Of a DNA stretch of 41,872 nucleotides, positions 8,414 to 17,270 are shown one piece after another. A program made the translations under genes and the position numbers. Every line of letters starts with the position of its first letter. Position 1 is the stretch's first letter. The DNA comes from an uncultured Oscillospiraceae bacterium (GTDB taxonomy: Bacteria; Bacillota; Clostridia; Oscillospirales; Acutalibacteraceae): positions 1 to 41,872 of the forward strand of contig UQHH01000018.1 of the NCBI GenBank assembly GCA_900540865.1, read 5' to 3'. The notes under the pieces were generated by a model that was not told the origin of the DNA, made no database searches, and was given only the letters and a program-made list of their open reading frames with translations.

Positions 8414-9530
8414 CTGTGCTCAGCTCCTTTCCTTTAGACGTTTTGCGTAAGACGAGCTTATAACGGATAAAGAAGTCGAATCCCAAAATAAAGAAGAGGA
8501 TGATACCCTGTAAAATATCAGACACGGAAGCAGAAAGCCCGAAGGTGCTTTCCGTAACGCCGCAGCCCTTGTCAAGAATACCGAGCATACAGGAAATCGC
8601 CAGAATCCCGAACGGGTTGAGCCTGCCGAGCCATGCGACGATAATCGCCGTAAAGCCGACGCCGCTTGCGATGCCCATGCTCAGCGTATGGCTCGTCGCG
8701 TCGCCCGAAACCTGGAGCATACCCGCAAGGCCGCAGAGCGCCGCGCTTAAAAACATGGTGCGCATAACGACCTTTTTGACGTTCATGCCCGCGTAGCGCG
8801 CCGTGTTCTGGCTGTCGCCGACGACTGAAATTTCATATCCCTGCTTCGTATAATTTAAGTAAAGAAAGACAAGAACGACGAGCACCAGCCCGACAATCCA
8901 GCTCATGTCCATTCCGAATACCTTGTCGAGCCACGCGTTTTCCGGGAACGAGGAGATTTTCGGGAAACCTCCCGCGTTCGGGTCCCTCCAGGGGCCGTCG
9001 CGCAGGTATTGGACGATATAGAGCGCAATGTAATTGAGCATGAGCGTCAGCAGCGTTTCGTTGGTGTTGAACTTACACTTAAAGAACGCGGTGATTAGCC
9101 CCCACAGTCCGCCGCCGACCATGCCGGCGATGAACATGCATATCATCAAAAGCCAGTGGGGGAGCCCGCTTAAAAACAGGCCGGCCCAGGAGGCGAATAC
9201 CGCGCCCATGATAAACTGACCCTCCGCGCCGATGTTCCAGAATTTCATCTTGAACGCAAGCGCCACGCCGAGCGAGGTAATCAGCAGCGGCACGACGATG
9301 CGAACCAGCGCAATCATAGAAAGCTTTGTTTTAAAGCAGCCGGTTACAATCGTGGAATAAAACTCAATGGGATTGACGCCGAGCGCCAGAATAAAGATGC
9401 CGCCCGCCACAAACGCCGCGATAAACGCCACGATATACAGGGCAAACGTCTTTTTGCCTGAAACGTCCCCGCGTTTCGCCACGTGCACAGGCGGTTCCCT
9501 GTGGCTTAATTTAGGCTGTTGCTGCGCCAT
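8397..9530 (-). CDS. ABC permease of a BmpA-type nucleoside importer (NupP/YufP-like)
   Basis: A 377-residue permease with a cytosolic N-terminal stretch of about 25 residues and then 8-10 hydrophobic helices. FKMKFWNIGAEGQFIMGAV and a GDSQNTARYAGMNV cytoplasmic loop mark the YufP/NupP family. I choose the ATG at 9530 (MAQQQPK). AAGGAGG is 9 bases from it but directly abuts the upstream ATG at 9539, so the longer start is unlikely. It overlaps the 3' end of the ATPase by 20 bases and is followed by a second permease that overlaps it. The two permeases probably form a heterodimer. Confidence 0.9.
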   Translation of the reverse strand: MAQQQPKLSHREPPVHVAKRGDVSGKKTFALYIVAFIAAFVAGGIFILALGVNPIEFYSTIVTGCFKTKLSMIALVRIVVPLLITSLGVALAFKMKFWNIGAEGQFIMGAVFASWAGLFLSGLPHWLLMICMFIAGMVGGGLWGLITAFFKCKFNTNETLLTLMLNYIALYIVQYLRDGPWRDPNAGGFPKISSFPENAWLDKVFGMDMSWIVGLVLVVLVFLYLNYTKQGYEISVVGDSQNTARYAGMNVKKVVMRTMFLSAALCGLAGMLQVSGDATSHTLSMGIASGVGFTAIIVAWLGRLNPFGILAISCMLGILDKGCGVTESTFGLSASVSDILQGIILFFILGFDFFIRYKLVLRKTSKGKELSTVGNNR

Positions 9531-11058
9531 TGGATGCATCCTCCTTTCCCGCCGCGTCGGTCATCAGCAAACCGAGCGCTTCCTTGGTCGCGCTTTTTGC
9601 GTCGACGATTCCGGTAATCCTGCCGTGGCACAGTACCATAATCCTGTCGCACAGCTCCAGCATGACGTCTAAGTCCTCGCCGATGAACAGGATACCGACG
9701 TTTTTCTTTTTCTGCTCGTTGAGCAGGTTATAGATGGTATAAGAGGAATTGATATCGAGCCCGCGCACCGCGTACGCCGTAATCAGGACGTGCGGGTTGG
9801 CCTCAATCTCACGCCCGAGCAGCACCTTCTGTACATTACCGCCGGAAAGCCGCCTGACGGGCGTTTCGGTGCCGGGCGTCTGAACGTCGAGCTGCCCGAT
9901 TATTTTTTCCGCGAGCTTCTCCGCCGATTTCCGGTCGACGAACGGCCCTTTTGCGTTACGGTAGCTTTTGAGCATCATATTGTCCGTAATGCTTAAGGAG
10001 GCCGCAAGGCCCATGCCGAGCCTGTCCTCCGGGATAAAGCTCATGCTGATGCCCAAATCGATGATTTCCTTCGGGGTTTTGCCTTCAATATTTTTCTGGT
10101 TATAAAGGATAGCGCCCTTGTCTATTTTCTGGAGGCCGGCAATCGCCTCGCACAGCTCCTTCTGCCCGCTGCCCGCAACACCCGCGACGCCGAGGATTTC
10201 TCCCTTGCGCAGGTCGAAGGAAATGTCCTTGATTACCTGCGCGCCGTCGTCGTTCGATATGGTGAGGTGGTGCACGTTGAGCACCGCCCCGTCGTCATGG
10301 TAGGGGGGACAGTCGATAGCAAGCTCTACCGCGTGGCCGACCATCAGCTCGGTCAGCTCGTGCGCGTTTGTTTCGGCTGTGTTTACGGTCGCTACGCTCT
10401 CGCCCTTGCGCAAAATGGTCACCCTGTCGCTGATTTCAAGCACCTCGTTCAGCTTATGGGTAATGATGATGACCGCGCAGCCCTTGTCGCGCATGTTGCG
10501 CAAAATCTCAAAAAGCTTGTCCGTTTCCTGCGGCGTCAGGACCGCGGTGGGTTCGTCGAGAATCAGAATATCCGCGCCGTAATAGAGCACCTTCAAAATT
10601 TCCACTGTCTGCTTTTCGCTGACGGACATCTCGAACACGCGCCTGCGCGGGTCGATGTTGAGCCCGAACCTTTCGCTGATTTCCTGCGCCCTGCGGTACC
10701 TCTTTTTACTGAGCACGCGCCCCTCTTTTTTTGCGCCGATAAAGATGTTGTCCGCGGCGGAAAAGACGTCCACAAGCTTGAAATGCTGGTGTATCATGCC
10801 GATGCCGAGGCGTTTGGAATCCTCGGGGGAATGGATGGAAACCTCATTCCCGTTTACAAAAATCTGCCCGCTGTCCGGGCGGTAAATGCCGGAGAGCATG
10901 TTCATCAGCGTCGTTTTGCCGGAGCCGTTTTCTCCGAGCAGCGCCAGGATTTCCCCCTGCCTGACGCTTAAATCGACGTTTTTGTTTGCGACTACGCTGC
11001 CAAAGGTTTTGGTAATCCCGCGCAGCTCAATCGCGCTTTTTTGCTGCTGTTCGCCCAT
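9511..11058 (-). CDS. Double-domain ABC ATPase of the nucleoside importer (NupO/YufO-like)
   Basis: A 515-residue cytosolic ATPase with two fused nucleotide-binding domains, as in sugar and nucleoside importers. The first domain has Walker A GENGSGKT, a variant signature MSVSEKQ and Walker B ILILDEPTAVLT. The second has the degenerate Walker A GVAGSGQK, signature LSGGNVQK, and an unusual Walker B region (LITAYAVRGLD) where most relatives have a Q-P-T-RGLD pattern. Degeneracy of the second site is usual in this family. GAGGTG precedes the ATG by about 6 bases. A hairpin lies between this gene and the lipoprotein gene and may lower its expression relative to the binding protein. Confidence 0.92.
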   Translation of the reverse strand: MGEQQQKSAIELRGITKTFGSVVANKNVDLSVRQGEILALLGENGSGKTTLMNMLSGIYRPDSGQIFVNGNEVSIHSPEDSKRLGIGMIHQHFKLVDVFSAADNIFIGAKKEGRVLSKKRYRRAQEISERFGLNIDPRRRVFEMSVSEKQTVEILKVLYYGADILILDEPTAVLTPQETDKLFEILRNMRDKGCAVIIITHKLNEVLEISDRVTILRKGESVATVNTAETNAHELTELMVGHAVELAIDCPPYHDDGAVLNVHHLTISNDDGAQVIKDISFDLRKGEILGVAGVAGSGQKELCEAIAGLQKIDKGAILYNQKNIEGKTPKEIIDLGISMSFIPEDRLGMGLAASLSITDNMMLKSYRNAKGPFVDRKSAEKLAEKIIGQLDVQTPGTETPVRRLSGGNVQKVLLGREIEANPHVLITAYAVRGLDINSSYTIYNLLNEQKKKNVGILFIGEDLDVMLELCDRIMVLCHGRITGIVDAKSATKEALGLLMTDAAGKEDASNGAATA

Positions 11059-11144
11059 AATTTCACCTCTTTACAAAAGTAAGGGTTGAACTGTCCTTTA
11101 AACAGGCCGGCAGTCCGGTATGCTTAGAGCACGGCTCAAGAAAA

Positions 11145-11174
11145 GCGCGGACGGGCTTTATAACCCGCCCGCGC
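11145..11174 (-). terminator. Intercistronic hairpin, probable partial terminator
   Basis: On the minus strand GCGCGGGCGGG pairs with CCCGTCCGCGC (one G-U pair, short AT-rich loop) and is followed by TTTTCTT. It sits between the binding-protein gene and the ATPase gene of what looks like one operon. It is likely a partial terminator or 3'-end stabiliser that keeps binding protein in excess. Confidence 0.65.
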
Positions 11175-11201
11175 TTCGGGTGTGTTTCATATTCTGCTGG
11201 T

Positions 11202-12395
11202 TTAAGCGACCTCTACGTTCCTGTAGTACCAGTGGATGTCGCCCGTGATGGTCGCGTCGTCGAGTACCTCGCCCGCTTTGCATACGACGTTGCCCTTGTT
11301 GTCCACAAGGTCGGCTTCCGTAAGCTTGCCGTCCTTGTCCATCAGCTTGCCCTCAAATACCTTGAAGCTGCCGTCCGTAATCATTTTGCTTACGGCGTCG
11401 ATTTTCTCCTGCGTGCCCTCGGCGCAGTTTTCAGAGAGCGGGGAGACAGCGACGAGTCCGTCGTCCATGCCGCCGAAGTAATTGCCCAGCTCGCTCCATT
11501 TGCCGTCGATGACAGCCTGCACGGCCTTGGTGTAGTATACGCCCCAGTTCCAGACAGGAGCCGTCAGGTGCGCCTTCGGCGCGTCCTTTGTCATATCGCT
11601 GTTGTAGCCGCAGCCCCATACGCCGCGCTTCTCAGCGGCAAGCTGCGGAGCGGTGGTGTCGCAGTGCTGGCCGATAACGTCGCAGCCCAAATCGAGCAGG
11701 GCTTCCGCCGCCTGGCCTTCGAGGTCTACGTCGAACCAGGAGTTTGTGACCTTAATATAAACCTTCGCGTCCGGATTTACGGATTCAACGCCCATTGCAA
11801 ACGCGTTGCAGCCGCCGGTAACCTCGGCGTTGGTGTCGCCCATCGCGCCGACATAACCGATTTTATTCGTCTTGGTTTTAAGACCCGCCGCAATGCCGGA
11901 GAGGTAACGCGCCTGGTAGATACGGCCGAAATAGTTGTTGAAGTTCTTGTCGTTGCTCTTATAGCCCGTACCATGAGAGAAGTATACGTCGGGATACTGC
12001 TCGGCAAGGTCGGCCATGGTATCCATATAGCCCCAGCTTGTACCGAAGATGATGTTGCAGCCGGCCTCGATGCATTCCTCGATTGCCGTCTTTGTCGCGG
12101 CGGCGTCGCCGTCGCTAATGTTGTTCTTGCGGATAATCTGGTCGTCAGAAAGGCCGAGGTCCTCCTGCATGGCAACGATGCCCTGGTCATGCGCGTAGGA
12201 ATAGCCCGCGCCGTCGCTCGGGTTGCCGATGTGGATAACGCCCACCTTAACCTGGTCCTTGGCAATACCTGCCGCCTGTGCGCTGCTGCCGGAATCTGTA
12301 CCGCTGCTGCCGGTTGACGAGGTGTTTCCGTCGGAACAGGCCGCAAAGGACATTACCATGAGGGCCGCGAGAATGATTGCGATTAACTTCTTCAT
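11202..12395 (-). CDS. BmpA/PnrA-family nucleoside-binding lipoprotein
   Basis: A 397-residue exported solute-binding protein. The N-terminus MKKLIAIILAALMVMSFAAC is a lipoprotein signal peptide ending in the lipobox FAAC, followed by a Ser/Gly/Thr linker. The body is a periplasmic-binding fold of the BMP family (Pfam Bmp), whose studied members such as TmpC/PnrA bind purine nucleosides. Examples of conserved stretches are VGVIHIGNPSDGAGYSYAHD and GYVGAMGDTNAEV. GGAGG lies 11 bases before the ATG. It follows xpt by 58 bases and precedes the ATPase gene, so uptake and xanthine/guanine salvage are probably co-expressed. The exact ligand is inferred. Confidence 0.92.
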   Translation of the reverse strand: MKKLIAIILAALMVMSFAACSDGNTSSTGSSGTDSGSSAQAAGIAKDQVKVGVIHIGNPSDGAGYSYAHDQGIVAMQEDLGLSDDQIIRKNNISDGDAAATKTAIEECIEAGCNIIFGTSWGYMDTMADLAEQYPDVYFSHGTGYKSNDKNFNNYFGRIYQARYLSGIAAGLKTKTNKIGYVGAMGDTNAEVTGGCNAFAMGVESVNPDAKVYIKVTNSWFDVDLEGQAAEALLDLGCDVIGQHCDTTAPQLAAEKRGVWGCGYNSDMTKDAPKAHLTAPVWNWGVYYTKAVQAVIDGKWSELGNYFGGMDDGLVAVSPLSENCAEGTQEKIDAVSKMITDGSFKVFEGKLMDKDGKLTEADLVDNKGNVVCKAGEVLDDATITGDIHWYYRNVEVA

Positions 12396-12453
12396 GCTTT
12401 TCTAATCCTCCGTTTTTGATATATAGTTTTTATTTCAGGGAAGGGTTCCCCGT

Positions 12454-13038
12454 TTAACAGGATGAATGGCGAAATACGACGCCCGCTGCCGGGTCCATGC
12501 TTTCTACGATAGCGAGCGATTCTAAACGCACGTTCATCGAGCGGATGAGCGCCCCGCCTGGCTGGAAGCCTTTTTCAATCACGATGCCCGCGCCCGCGAG
12601 CGACGCGCCGGAATCGCGGATTAGGTTAATCAGCCCCACAAGCGCGTTGCCCTGCGCTAAAAAGTCGTCGATAACGAGCACGTTGTCGTCCTGGTTTAAA
12701 AAATCCTTTGAAACGATGATGTCGTATATCCTGCCGTGGGTGAAGGATTCCACCTTGGCGGTGTACACGTCGCCCGCAATGTTCTTGGTCTGCGTTTTTT
12801 TGGCGAACACAACCGGGCAATGAAAAAACTGCGCCGTTACGCAGGCAATTCCAATACCGGAAGCTTCTATGGTAAGGATTTTCGTAACATTGCAGTCGCC
12901 GAATAGTCTGTAAAATTCTTTGCCGATTTCCTGTAACAGGCCAATATCGATTTGGTGGTTCAGAAAGCTGTCAACCTTCAGGATATTTCCGGCAAAAACC
13001 TTGCCGTCTTTTATAATCCTGTCCTCTAAAAGCTGCAT
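12454..13038 (-). CDS. xpt: Xanthine phosphoribosyltransferase
   Basis: This 194-residue cytosolic enzyme converts xanthine and PRPP to XMP. The length equals that of Bacillus Xpt, and the sequence begins MQLLEDRIIKDGKVFAGNILKVDSF as in that family. The PRPP-binding loop is VLVIDDFLAQGNAL (about residues 122-135). An upstream in-frame extension of 31 hydrophobic residues runs through the promoter and is not believed; the chosen ATG has AAGGCGG about 8 bases before it. A strong promoter lies 65 bases upstream, leaving an untranslated leader too short for the purine riboswitch often found before xpt. It heads the nucleoside-uptake cluster. Confidence 0.95.
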   Translation of the reverse strand: MQLLEDRIIKDGKVFAGNILKVDSFLNHQIDIGLLQEIGKEFYRLFGDCNVTKILTIEASGIGIACVTAQFFHCPVVFAKKTQTKNIAGDVYTAKVESFTHGRIYDIIVSKDFLNQDDNVLVIDDFLAQGNALVGLINLIRDSGASLAGAGIVIEKGFQPGGALIRSMNVRLESLAIVESMDPAAGVVFRHSSC

Positions 13039-13102
13039 TTTAAGTACCGCCTTCCAAAAAATGTAAGCAAATTGTGTCCAAGCTGTAAAAAGAATATAAA
13101 CA

Positions 13103-13131
13103 ATTATATAACAAAAAAAGACAGAATACAA
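13103..13131 (-). promoter_or_regulatory. Promoter of xpt and probably the purine-uptake operon
   Basis: On the minus strand, TTGTAT (13131-13126), 17 bases, TATAAT (13108-13103). The predicted start point near 13096 gives a leader of about 58 bases. The region 13132-13360, up to the divergent promoter at 13361, is AT-rich and shows no gene, riboswitch or clear terminator. Confidence 0.7.
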
Positions 13132-13360
13132 CTAAAAAAAGTATACAAGTTCCATTTGAAAAAACCGCATGTTTTCAGAGCTTTTTTTGGAATGGCTGTC
13201 GGGCAGCTTGGGCCGAATAATTATAACGCTTCTTTGTACCTCAAAAAACCTATTATATTAGATAATCCAATTTTGTTTGTGTAAATTGTTTTAAAATTCG
13301 CTATTTATTTGTGAATGTAACTGAAAAAATCAAATTAAGAAAATTGAATCCTATGTCGTA

Positions 13361-13389
13361 TTGACAAATAAATATATTTTATTTATAAT
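13361..13389 (+). promoter_or_regulatory. Fully consensus sigma-A promoter for the exported-protein gene
   Basis: TTGACA (13361-13366), exactly 17 bases, TATAAT (13384-13389). It is 50 bases from the ATG at 13439 and predicts strong constitutive transcription unless repressed. Confidence 0.85.
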
Positions 13390-13438
13390 TTTACCATGGA
13401 TATCCATAAACAACAACATTCATGAAGGAGGTAATTTT

Positions 13439-13882
13439 ATGAAGAAATTTAAAAAAGCGGCAATATTCATTACCCTGCTTGCGGTGCTTACGTCGTGCTT
13501 TTGCATGTCGGCTCAGGCGACCAAGCACAACTGGGCATTCAAGACGGAGAACAAATATGACAGTGGTAAAAAATACTTAAACGCAAGCCCGGGTAACAAA
13601 ACGCGTTTTGTAGCAACGCCAAAGTGTAATATCAAGTCGGCAACTGCATCTTACAGCCTTTTTGCCTGCCATTGGTACGGCGCAGAGCTTATGCCAAGAA
13701 CACAGACATTTGGTGTAGGAACGCAGATTAGGGCATGGTGGCGTGAGACAAATCCGGGTGATTATTCTGTTGTAATTCAGCCATATGGAAATCAATATTC
13801 CGGCTCGACGCTAAAAGCGTCTATTGATTATCCAAGTGCTTGGCTGGAAAATTTTTTAGACGGACTATGGGACAGCTATTAA
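13439..13882 (+). CDS. Small exported protein of unknown family
   Basis: A 147-residue precursor I do not recognise. A basic start (MKKFKK) and hydrophobic core lead to a likely signal-peptidase site after SAQA (residue 27). LTSC at 17-20 could instead be a lipobox. The mature part of about 120 residues is polar and Tyr/Trp-rich, with two cysteines (in PKCNIK and FACHWYG) and a C-terminal PGDYSVVIQPYGN stretch that suggests beta structure. AAGGAGG lies 7 bases before the ATG. It has its own consensus promoter and precedes a MacB-type ABC exporter with a weak hairpin between. The gene and its upstream region are more AT-rich than the neighbours, hinting at transfer. Secreted peptide, toxin or sensor are all possible; none is shown. 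Confidence 0.75.
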   Translation: MKKFKKAAIFITLLAVLTSCFCMSAQATKHNWAFKTENKYDSGKKYLNASPGNKTRFVATPKCNIKSATASYSLFACHWYGAELMPRTQTFGVGTQIRAWWRETNPGDYSVVIQPYGNQYSGSTLKASIDYPSAWLENFLDGLWDSY

Positions 13883-13905
13883 ATTAAAAATATTTTATTA
13901 AGTCT

Positions 13906-13926
13906 GGGGCGGGCTTTGCCTGCCCC
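13906..13926 (+). terminator. Weak terminator or attenuator before the ABC genes
   Basis: GGGGCGGG pairs with CCTGCCCC (one G-U) around a 5-base loop. The downstream stretch is only moderately T-rich (GATTCGATTTTGTTT). Some read-through into the ABC genes is likely because no other promoter is evident before 13962. Confidence 0.5.
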
Positions 13927-13961
13927 GATTCGATTTTGTTTCCATATAACGGAGGGCGATT

Positions 13962-14651
13962 ATGCAGAAGGAAACCATCATAAAAACCACGGAATTGTAC
14001 AAAACCTACGGCAGCGGAGAGGCGGCTGTGCGGGCGCTCAAGCCCTGTAATATCGTCATCGGCGCCGGGGAAAAGATAGCGGTCGTCGGCGCAAGCGGCT
14101 CCGGCAAATCGACGCTTCTGCACCTGTTAGGCGGGCTTGACCGCCCCACGGGCGGCGTCATATTGTTCCATGGGGAGGACTTGTACGGCAAAAAGGACGC
14201 GGCGCTTGCAAAATTCCGGCGGCAGAACGTGGGCTTTGTATTCCAGAGCTACAACCTGGTGCCGGAGCTTTCAGCCGAGGAAAACATCCGCCTGCCCCTG
14301 CTGCTCGACGGCAAAAAACCGGACAAGGGCTACTTTGACCAGGTGATACAAACCTTAGGGCTTTCCGACCGGCTCAAGCACTTTCCCGGGGAGCTTTCGG
14401 GCGGGCAGCAGCAGCGCGCCGCGATTGCGAGGGCCGTCATGAGCAAGCCCTCCGTTTTATTATGCGACGAGCCGACCGGCAACCTCGACACAAAGAGCGG
14501 CGAGGAGGTCATGCGGCTGCTCCATGAGCTGTCGGACAACCTGGGTGTGACGCTCGTCGTCGTCACGCATGACGAAAATATCGCCGCACAGATGGAGCGG
14601 CGCATTTCCATTACGGACGGCACGGTGGGGGGCGGCGCTTGTGAAGGCTGA
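13962..14651 (+). CDS. MacB/LolD-type ABC exporter ATPase
   Basis: A 229-residue cytosolic ATPase with Walker A GASGSGKS (about residues 44-51), the Q-loop in VFQSYNLVPELSAEENI, signature LSGGQQQRAAIARA and Walker B VLLCDEPTGNLD. This set is characteristic of ATPases that drive FtsX-like, mechanotransmission-type permeases (MacB, LolCDE, peptide-resistance pumps). GGAGGG precedes the ATG by about 6 bases. It overlaps the permease gene by 11 bases. No two-component system or MacA-like adaptor is adjacent. Substrate unknown; the upstream exported protein is a candidate partner. Confidence 0.93.
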   Translation: MQKETIIKTTELYKTYGSGEAAVRALKPCNIVIGAGEKIAVVGASGSGKSTLLHLLGGLDRPTGGVILFHGEDLYGKKDAALAKFRRQNVGFVFQSYNLVPELSAEENIRLPLLLDGKKPDKGYFDQVIQTLGLSDRLKHFPGELSGGQQQRAAIARAVMSKPSVLLCDEPTGNLDTKSGEEVMRLLHELSDNLGVTLVVVTHDENIAAQMERRISITDGTVGGGACEG

Positions 14652-17190
14652 ATTTTTACTGACGGGACGCTATATCCGTAAGCACAAAAAGCAGTTTTTC
14701 GCCTCCATCGCCTGTATTGCCGTGTTCGCGGCGTCCATCGGCGCGGTGCAGCTTTTCCGGCTCTCGAGCGACAACAACACGCGCGAGGAACGATTCAGCC
14801 AGGAGGGCAGGCTCGGCGGCTACGCGCAGGACGCGGACCCGTCCTTGATTACGGACGATGAGCTTGCAAAGTGGGACGCCGGCGCAATTTACATTACAGG
14901 CGAGGCGCAGACCGAGTTTTCCACTTATCAAAATACAACTTATGTTGGCTTTATGGACGAGCGGGCAAAAAATATACAAAAGCTCCTGTTCAAAGCCGGG
15001 GATTATCCCAAAACGGCGACGGAGGCAGCTGTGGTTGAAACCACTGCCAAGGCGCTCAAGCTGGGGGAAATTGGGGAGACGTTTGCCCTCGATATAACGG
15101 AAAACGGCAAAACAGCAAAAAAGGAATTTACCTTAACCGGCATCTTGCGGGAATACCCGCTCGATTCCTGGTGGGTTACGCCGCAGGTGCTCACAGGTAC
15201 AAAGAATTCCAGTGGTGAGTACTTAAAGGTCAATGTTGTATATGGAATTGATTTAAATAAACATAAGAATGTAAACCTGTTTGGCGCGAAAGACCATACG
15301 GGTCAATCTTTTACTGACGAACAGCCAAGCCCGAACGAACAAATCGTCAACGCGAATATGCGGGTGACGAGCACGGTGCTCTCGGCGTTTTTCCTGCTGC
15401 TCGTGCTGCTCGGCGTGTACACGGTCGTGAAAATCACATTCCAGGACAGGCAGCGCCACATCGGCCTGCTGCGCTGTATCGGCATGACCAAGGGGCAGGC
15501 TGTCCTGTCGCTGCTGCTGCAGGGCGTTATTATCGCTTTGTGCGCGGCTGTACTGTGCGCGCCGCTCGGCATGGGCTTTGCGTGGGTGGCGGCGCTCGTC
15601 ATGCGGCTTTCGGACTACCCGTTCTTTACGCTCGTTATAGATTTACAGCCTGTGCTGATTTCCTGTGCCGTCTGCGCGGGAGCGGTGCTCCTGGCGTTTA
15701 TATTGCAGTCGATAACACTTCTGCGCCGCGGCGTGCTGTCCTACGGCGTACAGCCGAAAACAAAGCGCGCGCGTATGAGCGCGCAAAAGCAAGCCTCCTT
15801 TGCGCGCCTGTGGGCGGGCAGGGGCAGCGGCGGCGTGCAGGACAAGCTCTCCGCCGTGCTCATAGCCGGCTGCGTCGCGATTTTGCTGTTCGGCACGTTT
15901 GCCGCGCAGTTCTCCGCGCTGCAAAGGTATTATTGGGACGGGCAGAACAGCCAGAAATACGGCTGCGACTATGAAATCTATATGGGGAAAGGCGACAGTA
16001 TTTTACCATACCTTACAATTAATATCCCAATGGAAAGCGGTATTTCCGCTGGCAATATCGAGCTGCTCAGGCAGACGGAGGGGCTGACGGTCGGCAGCTA
16101 CGCAATTGACGACATGTGCACCGCGTGGATATTATCGCCCGGTAATACGCCCGCGGACGTATTAAAACGGTACGAAAAGAATGCCTCCTATTATACGAAA
16201 TACGGGGACGAAGAGGAACAGCGTGAAAACCTGAAATACGCGGGCTATAAGGACAATGAAAACCTAATCTACCAGAAGTTTGTGGGTCTAAGCTTCGACC
16301 AGATGACGGCGGCGAGCGCTTCCCTTCAAAACGAGGCGGTAGACCGGGCGGCCTACACAAAGGGCAGGCAGGTGGTCGCCTTCGGCGACGGCTACCAGAA
16401 GGGCGACAAGCTCACGGTGTCTATCCCTGTCTATAAGCCGGAGGACGTGTACGGCGAAGAGACGGCAAAGCCCGTCATCCACAACGTGGAGGTCGAGATT
16501 GCCGCCGTCTGCGCAACGGACGATTTGCAGACCCCGTTCATGAAGCAGATGAAAAACCGATATGGAAGATGGATTGCAATGTCCGACGAGTTTTTGATGA
16601 GCCTCGACAGCAGTCTGCGTTACGACTATACGGCACTGTCTTACACGGGCGACCGGGGGAACATCGAAGCGGTGCGCGCCGCCGAGGATGTAATCCAGAC
16701 GGTGGTTGCGCAATCCACTGGCGTGCAGCTTATGGATTACCTGAACTTGAGTGAGAAATGGGACGCCGCGGCGCGGCAGATTCAAATCCCGGTGCTGGTA
16801 CTCGTCGGGTTGTTCCTGCTGATTATTTTCCTTGCGCTCACGCTTTCAAACAGTGTGAAAATCAAGAGCCGCCTGCGCAGCTATTCGCTGCTGCGCGCCA
16901 TCGGGCTCGACAAAAAGCAGCTGCTTAAATCGGTATTCTATTCCACGCTGCGCATCTGTCTCACGGGCGCGCTGATTGGCATTTGCCTGGGCGCTGCCGC
17001 GAGCACGTTTATTTATGTGACGAGCGGGCATGGCATCCCGATTGCAAGCGTTATTCTGGGCGGCATGCTGCCCGCGACGATAGGCGGAATTTTACTGGTG
17101 ACCTTGATTTCCCTGCTCTCCTGCCTGGGCCCGTGCGGATGGGTCATGAAGCAGAACATAACGGAAGCAACCGATTCCGTCCGGTACTGA
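14641..17190 (+). CDS. FtsX/MacB-type ABC permease with large extracytoplasmic domains
   Basis: An 849-residue membrane protein. A first helix (about 20-40) leads to a large external domain (40-235). A three-helix FtsX block (about 240-370) contains RQRHIGLLRCIGMTKGQ. A second large external domain (430-715) is followed by a second FtsX block (720-845) with RLRSYSLLRAIGLDKKQ. The repeated LLRxIGL/M motif marks the two FtsX halves. The start is GTG at 14641, overlapping the ATPase end; the frame runs 24 residues further up inside the ATPase gene and is not used. The size and two external domains fit mechanical export or peptide resistance rather than import. No clear terminator follows. Confidence 0.9.
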   Translation: MKAEFLLTGRYIRKHKKQFFASIACIAVFAASIGAVQLFRLSSDNNTREERFSQEGRLGGYAQDADPSLITDDELAKWDAGAIYITGEAQTEFSTYQNTTYVGFMDERAKNIQKLLFKAGDYPKTATEAAVVETTAKALKLGEIGETFALDITENGKTAKKEFTLTGILREYPLDSWWVTPQVLTGTKNSSGEYLKVNVVYGIDLNKHKNVNLFGAKDHTGQSFTDEQPSPNEQIVNANMRVTSTVLSAFFLLLVLLGVYTVVKITFQDRQRHIGLLRCIGMTKGQAVLSLLLQGVIIALCAAVLCAPLGMGFAWVAALVMRLSDYPFFTLVIDLQPVLISCAVCAGAVLLAFILQSITLLRRGVLSYGVQPKTKRARMSAQKQASFARLWAGRGSGGVQDKLSAVLIAGCVAILLFGTFAAQFSALQRYYWDGQNSQKYGCDYEIYMGKGDSILPYLTINIPMESGISAGNIELLRQTEGLTVGSYAIDDMCTAWILSPGNTPADVLKRYEKNASYYTKYGDEEEQRENLKYAGYKDNENLIYQKFVGLSFDQMTAASASLQNEAVDRAAYTKGRQVVAFGDGYQKGDKLTVSIPVYKPEDVYGEETAKPVIHNVEVEIAAVCATDDLQTPFMKQMKNRYGRWIAMSDEFLMSLDSSLRYDYTALSYTGDRGNIEAVRAAEDVIQTVVAQSTGVQLMDYLNLSEKWDAAARQIQIPVLVLVGLFLLIIFLALTLSNSVKIKSRLRSYSLLRAIGLDKKQLLKSVFYSTLRICLTGALIGICLGAAASTFIYVTSGHGIPIASVILGGMLPATIGGILLVTLISLLSCLGPCGWVMKQNITEATDSVRY

Positions 17191-17235
17191 TTTTGCTGAA
17201 AAGTCCGTGTTTAAGCAGAAATTTGGCTTTGTGCC

Positions 17236-17264
17236 TTGACAGCGTTTTGTTCCGGCGGTATAAT
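17236..17264 (+). promoter_or_regulatory. Fully consensus promoter of alaS
   Basis: TTGACA (17236-17241), 17 bases, TATAAT (17259-17264). Transcription would start near 17271, just upstream of the T-box stem I. Confidence 0.9.
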
Positions 17265-17270
17265 TTTAAC

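Noticed and set aside
11232..12317. 361-codon plus-strand frame opposite the BmpA-type gene
   Set aside because: It is a GC-driven shadow of a certain gene; the BmpA lipoprotein on the other strand has a signal peptide, lipobox and family motifs.
13039..13131. Upstream 31-residue extension of xpt
   Set aside because: It would be translated from sequence that includes the promoter, and the family starts at MQLLEDRI with a ribosome site just before it.
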